Of a stretch of DNA of 64,000 bases, positions 62,774 to 64,000 are shown one piece after another. Position 1 is the stretch's first letter. Every line of letters starts with the position of its first letter. The stretch comes from Streptomyces monashensis (GTDB lineage Bacteria; Actinomycetota; Actinomycetes; Streptomycetales; Streptomycetaceae), in contig NZ_MLYO01000029.1 in the NCBI RefSeq assembly GCF_001866665.1, positions 1 to 64,000 of the forward strand, written 5' to 3'. Under the pieces are notes generated by a model, which had not been told where the DNA came from, ran no database searches, and saw only the letters and a program-made list of their open reading frames with translations. A program made the translations under genes and the position numbers.

Positions 62774-62779
62774 TATGAT
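62774..62779 (+). promoter_or_regulatory. -10 box of the NUDIX gene
   Basis: TATGAT ends six bases before ATG 62786. There is no Shine-Dalgarno, so the transcript should be leaderless. Confidence 0.65.
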
Positions 62780-62785
62780 CGCCGC

Positions 62786-63544
62786 ATGCCCTACGACCCG
62801 TCAGCCTTCCCGCCCTTCGCCGTCACCGTGGACCTGGTCGTGCTGACCGTGCGCCGACATGCCCTGTGCGCGCTGGCGGTACGCAGGGGTGAGCCCCCCT
62901 TCCAGGGGCGCTGGGCGCTGCCGGGCGGGTTCGTGCGGGCCGACGAGGACCTGTCCCAGGCGGCGGCGCGCGAACTCGAGGAAGAGACCGGGCTCACGGC
63001 ACACGATCCCGCGGTCCCGGCCCAGGACAACGGCGCCCATCTCGAGCAGCTCGCCACCTACGGCGACCCCAAACGGGACCCGCGCATGCGAGTGGTCAGC
63101 GTCGCGCACCTCGCGCTCGCGCCCGACCTGCCGGCCCCGCGCGCGGGGGGCGACGCCAGCAACGCGCGCTGGGCACCGGTCGAGGAACTGCTGCAGCGGG
63201 GTGGCTACGGACGCGACGGCGAGCCGGTGGCGCCGCTCGCCTTCGACCATGCCCAGATCCTCGCCGACGGGGTGGAGCGGGCCCGGTCCAAGATCGAGTA
63301 CTCCTCGCTGGCCACCGCGTTCTGCCCGCCGGAGTTCACCGTCGGTGAGCTGCGCCGGGTGTACGAGGCGGTGTGGGCGGTGGCTCTCGATCCCCGTAAT
63401 TTCCACCGGAAGGTCACCGGTACGCCCGGATTCCTGGTTCCCACGGGGGGCACGACCACCCGCCAGGGCGGTCGGCCGGCGCAGCTCTTCCGGGCCGGCG
63501 GGGCCACTCTCCTCAACCCCCCGATGCTGCGTCCTGAGGTCTGA
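62786..63544 (+). CDS. NUDIX hydrolase / NrtR-like regulator
   Basis: A 252-residue two-domain protein. The NUDIX box GGFVRADEDLSQAAARELEEETGLT matches GX5EX7REUXEEXGU in full, so catalysis is plausible. The C-terminal winged helix is ATAFCPPEFTVGELRRVYEAVWAVALDPRNFHRKVTGTPGFLVPTG, as in NrtR regulators of NAD metabolism. Those often have a degenerate NUDIX box and use ADP-ribose as ligand. No NAD-metabolism gene is adjacent, so the regulon must lie elsewhere or the gene is autoregulated. A palindrome and leaderless promoter lie directly upstream. Confidence 0.87.
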   Translation: MPYDPSAFPPFAVTVDLVVLTVRRHALCALAVRRGEPPFQGRWALPGGFVRADEDLSQAAARELEEETGLTAHDPAVPAQDNGAHLEQLATYGDPKRDPRMRVVSVAHLALAPDLPAPRAGGDASNARWAPVEELLQRGGYGRDGEPVAPLAFDHAQILADGVERARSKIEYSSLATAFCPPEFTVGELRRVYEAVWAVALDPRNFHRKVTGTPGFLVPTGGTTTRQGGRPAQLFRAGGATLLNPPMLRPEV

Positions 63545-63704
63545 GGTGTGCGGGGGTCGGCCGGACGGCGGGACGGGGCGACCGACGACACCGGGGCTCC
63601 GGTTGCGGCGAACGGCGGATGTCAGTCGCGTTCGGCGGCGCCATGTCTAGAAGCAGATCGGGTGATACCAGAAAAATCGGACATCGCAAGCTATCTTGCT
63701 TCAG

Positions 63705-64000
63705 GTGATCCAGGCGTTCGGACTGACCAGCAATCCCCGCAAGGCGCAGCCGCCCGCCGTCGACGACGTCTCCTTCGAAGCGCGTGCCGGGAAGGTCACC
63801 GCGCTCCTCGGAGGCGCCGGCGCGGGCAAGACCACAGCGCTCAGACTGATGCTCGAACTCCAACAGGGGCGCGGCATCACCTACTTCAGAGGGCGGCCCC
63901 TGCACCGGATCGCCCATCCGTCCCGGGAGGTCGGCGTGCTCCTCGGCGATGTGCCGGGGCACCCTGCCCGCTCCGTCCGCGGTCATCTGCGCATGCTCTG
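63705..64000 (+). CDS. ABC transporter ATPase, 5' part only
   Basis: The first ~98 codons, cut by the window end. GTG 63705 starts IQAFGLTSNPRKAQPPAVDDVSFEARAGKVTALLGGAGAGKTTALRLMLELQQGRG, with Walker A GGAGAGKTT. The continuation IAHPSREVGVLLGDVPGHPARSVRGHLRML matches drug- or lantibiotic-type exporters. TATCTT at 63692-63697 ends seven bases before the GTG, so it may be leaderless. The substrate and partner permease are not visible. The 160 bp before it (63545-63704) shows no other gene. Confidence 0.85.
   Translation, partial: MIQAFGLTSNPRKAQPPAVDDVSFEARAGKVTALLGGAGAGKTTALRLMLELQQGRGITYFRGRPLHRIAHPSREVGVLLGDVPGHPARSVRGHLRML

Overview
The window is a high-GC actinobacterial chromosome segment. 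Its gene order (DUF3046, recA, recX, gluDCBA with a divergent response regulator and kinase, miaB, miaA, dapF, a RelA/SpoT homologue, hflX, a siderophore-synthetase cluster, dinG-type helicase, lexA, nrdR, nrdJ, rnhB, recQ) is the conserved recA neighbourhood of Streptomyces. The very high GC at third codon positions, frequent GTG and TTG starts, and many promoters whose -10 box lies 6-9 bases before the start codon (leaderless messages) fit that genus. I see no tRNA, rRNA, CRISPR array, insertion sequence or prophage.

Layout. 1-5.0 kb is accessory: a decayed peptidoglycan-recognition amidase, DUF3046, and a minus-strand three-gene isoprenoid cassette (small protein, polyprenyl synthetase, MpaB/rubber-oxygenase-like protein). 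5.5-7.7 kb is recA-recX, with a LexA-type promoter and a second RecA-independent damage promoter. 7.9-11.1 kb holds the C-terminal remnant of an FtsX-like permease, a cysteine dioxygenase-rhodanese operon preceded by a cysteine-containing leader peptide and an attenuator-like hairpin, and an FAD monooxygenase. 11.4-17.2 kb is the glutamate ABC transporter gluABCD and its divergent two-component system, followed by a TAXI-type binding protein. 18.3-21.6 kb has a MazG-like pyrophosphatase with a damage-type leaderless promoter, a large secreted lipoprotein, and a MarR regulator whose 3' end is copied in a perfect 232-bp tandem duplication.

21.7-33.7 kb is housekeeping: miaB, miaA, dapF, a RelA/SpoT homologue, a secreted M1 peptidase and hflX. 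33.7-40.0 kb carries a trypsin-like lipoprotein and a three-gene NRPS-independent siderophore locus (aminotransferase, IucA/IucC synthetase, acyltransferase). 40.2-47.5 kb is a DNA-damage and dNTP-supply block: dinG-type helicase, lexA with an SOS box, and nrdR-nrdJ with paired NrdR boxes. 47.5-54.8 kb has TerD, a DUF4937-type protein, a histidine phosphatase, an ADP-ribosylglycohydrolase, a divergent MFS/TetR pair with two perfect operators, and rnhB. 55.2-64 kb holds a RecQ fused to a phosphoribosyltransferase-like tail, DUF4192, a glycogen-debranching-like protein, a NUDIX/winged-helix regulator with a candidate operator, and the start of an ABC transporter ATPase cut by the window edge.

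Two regulatory themes link genes. The first is DNA-damage control by LexA boxes (recA, lexA) and by the RecA-independent motif TTGTCRGTG-N8-TANNNT (recA, the mazG-like gene, the dinG-type gene), which joins homologous repair, nucleotide-pool cleaning and helicase action. The second is local autoregulation by divergent or adjacent regulators (GluR, NrdR, TetR, NUDIX/wHTH). No clearly new defence or mobile system is visible. The least explained loci are the isoprenoid cassette, the cysteine leader and attenuator, the RecQ-PRTase fusion, and the damage-type promoter on the MazG-like gene.
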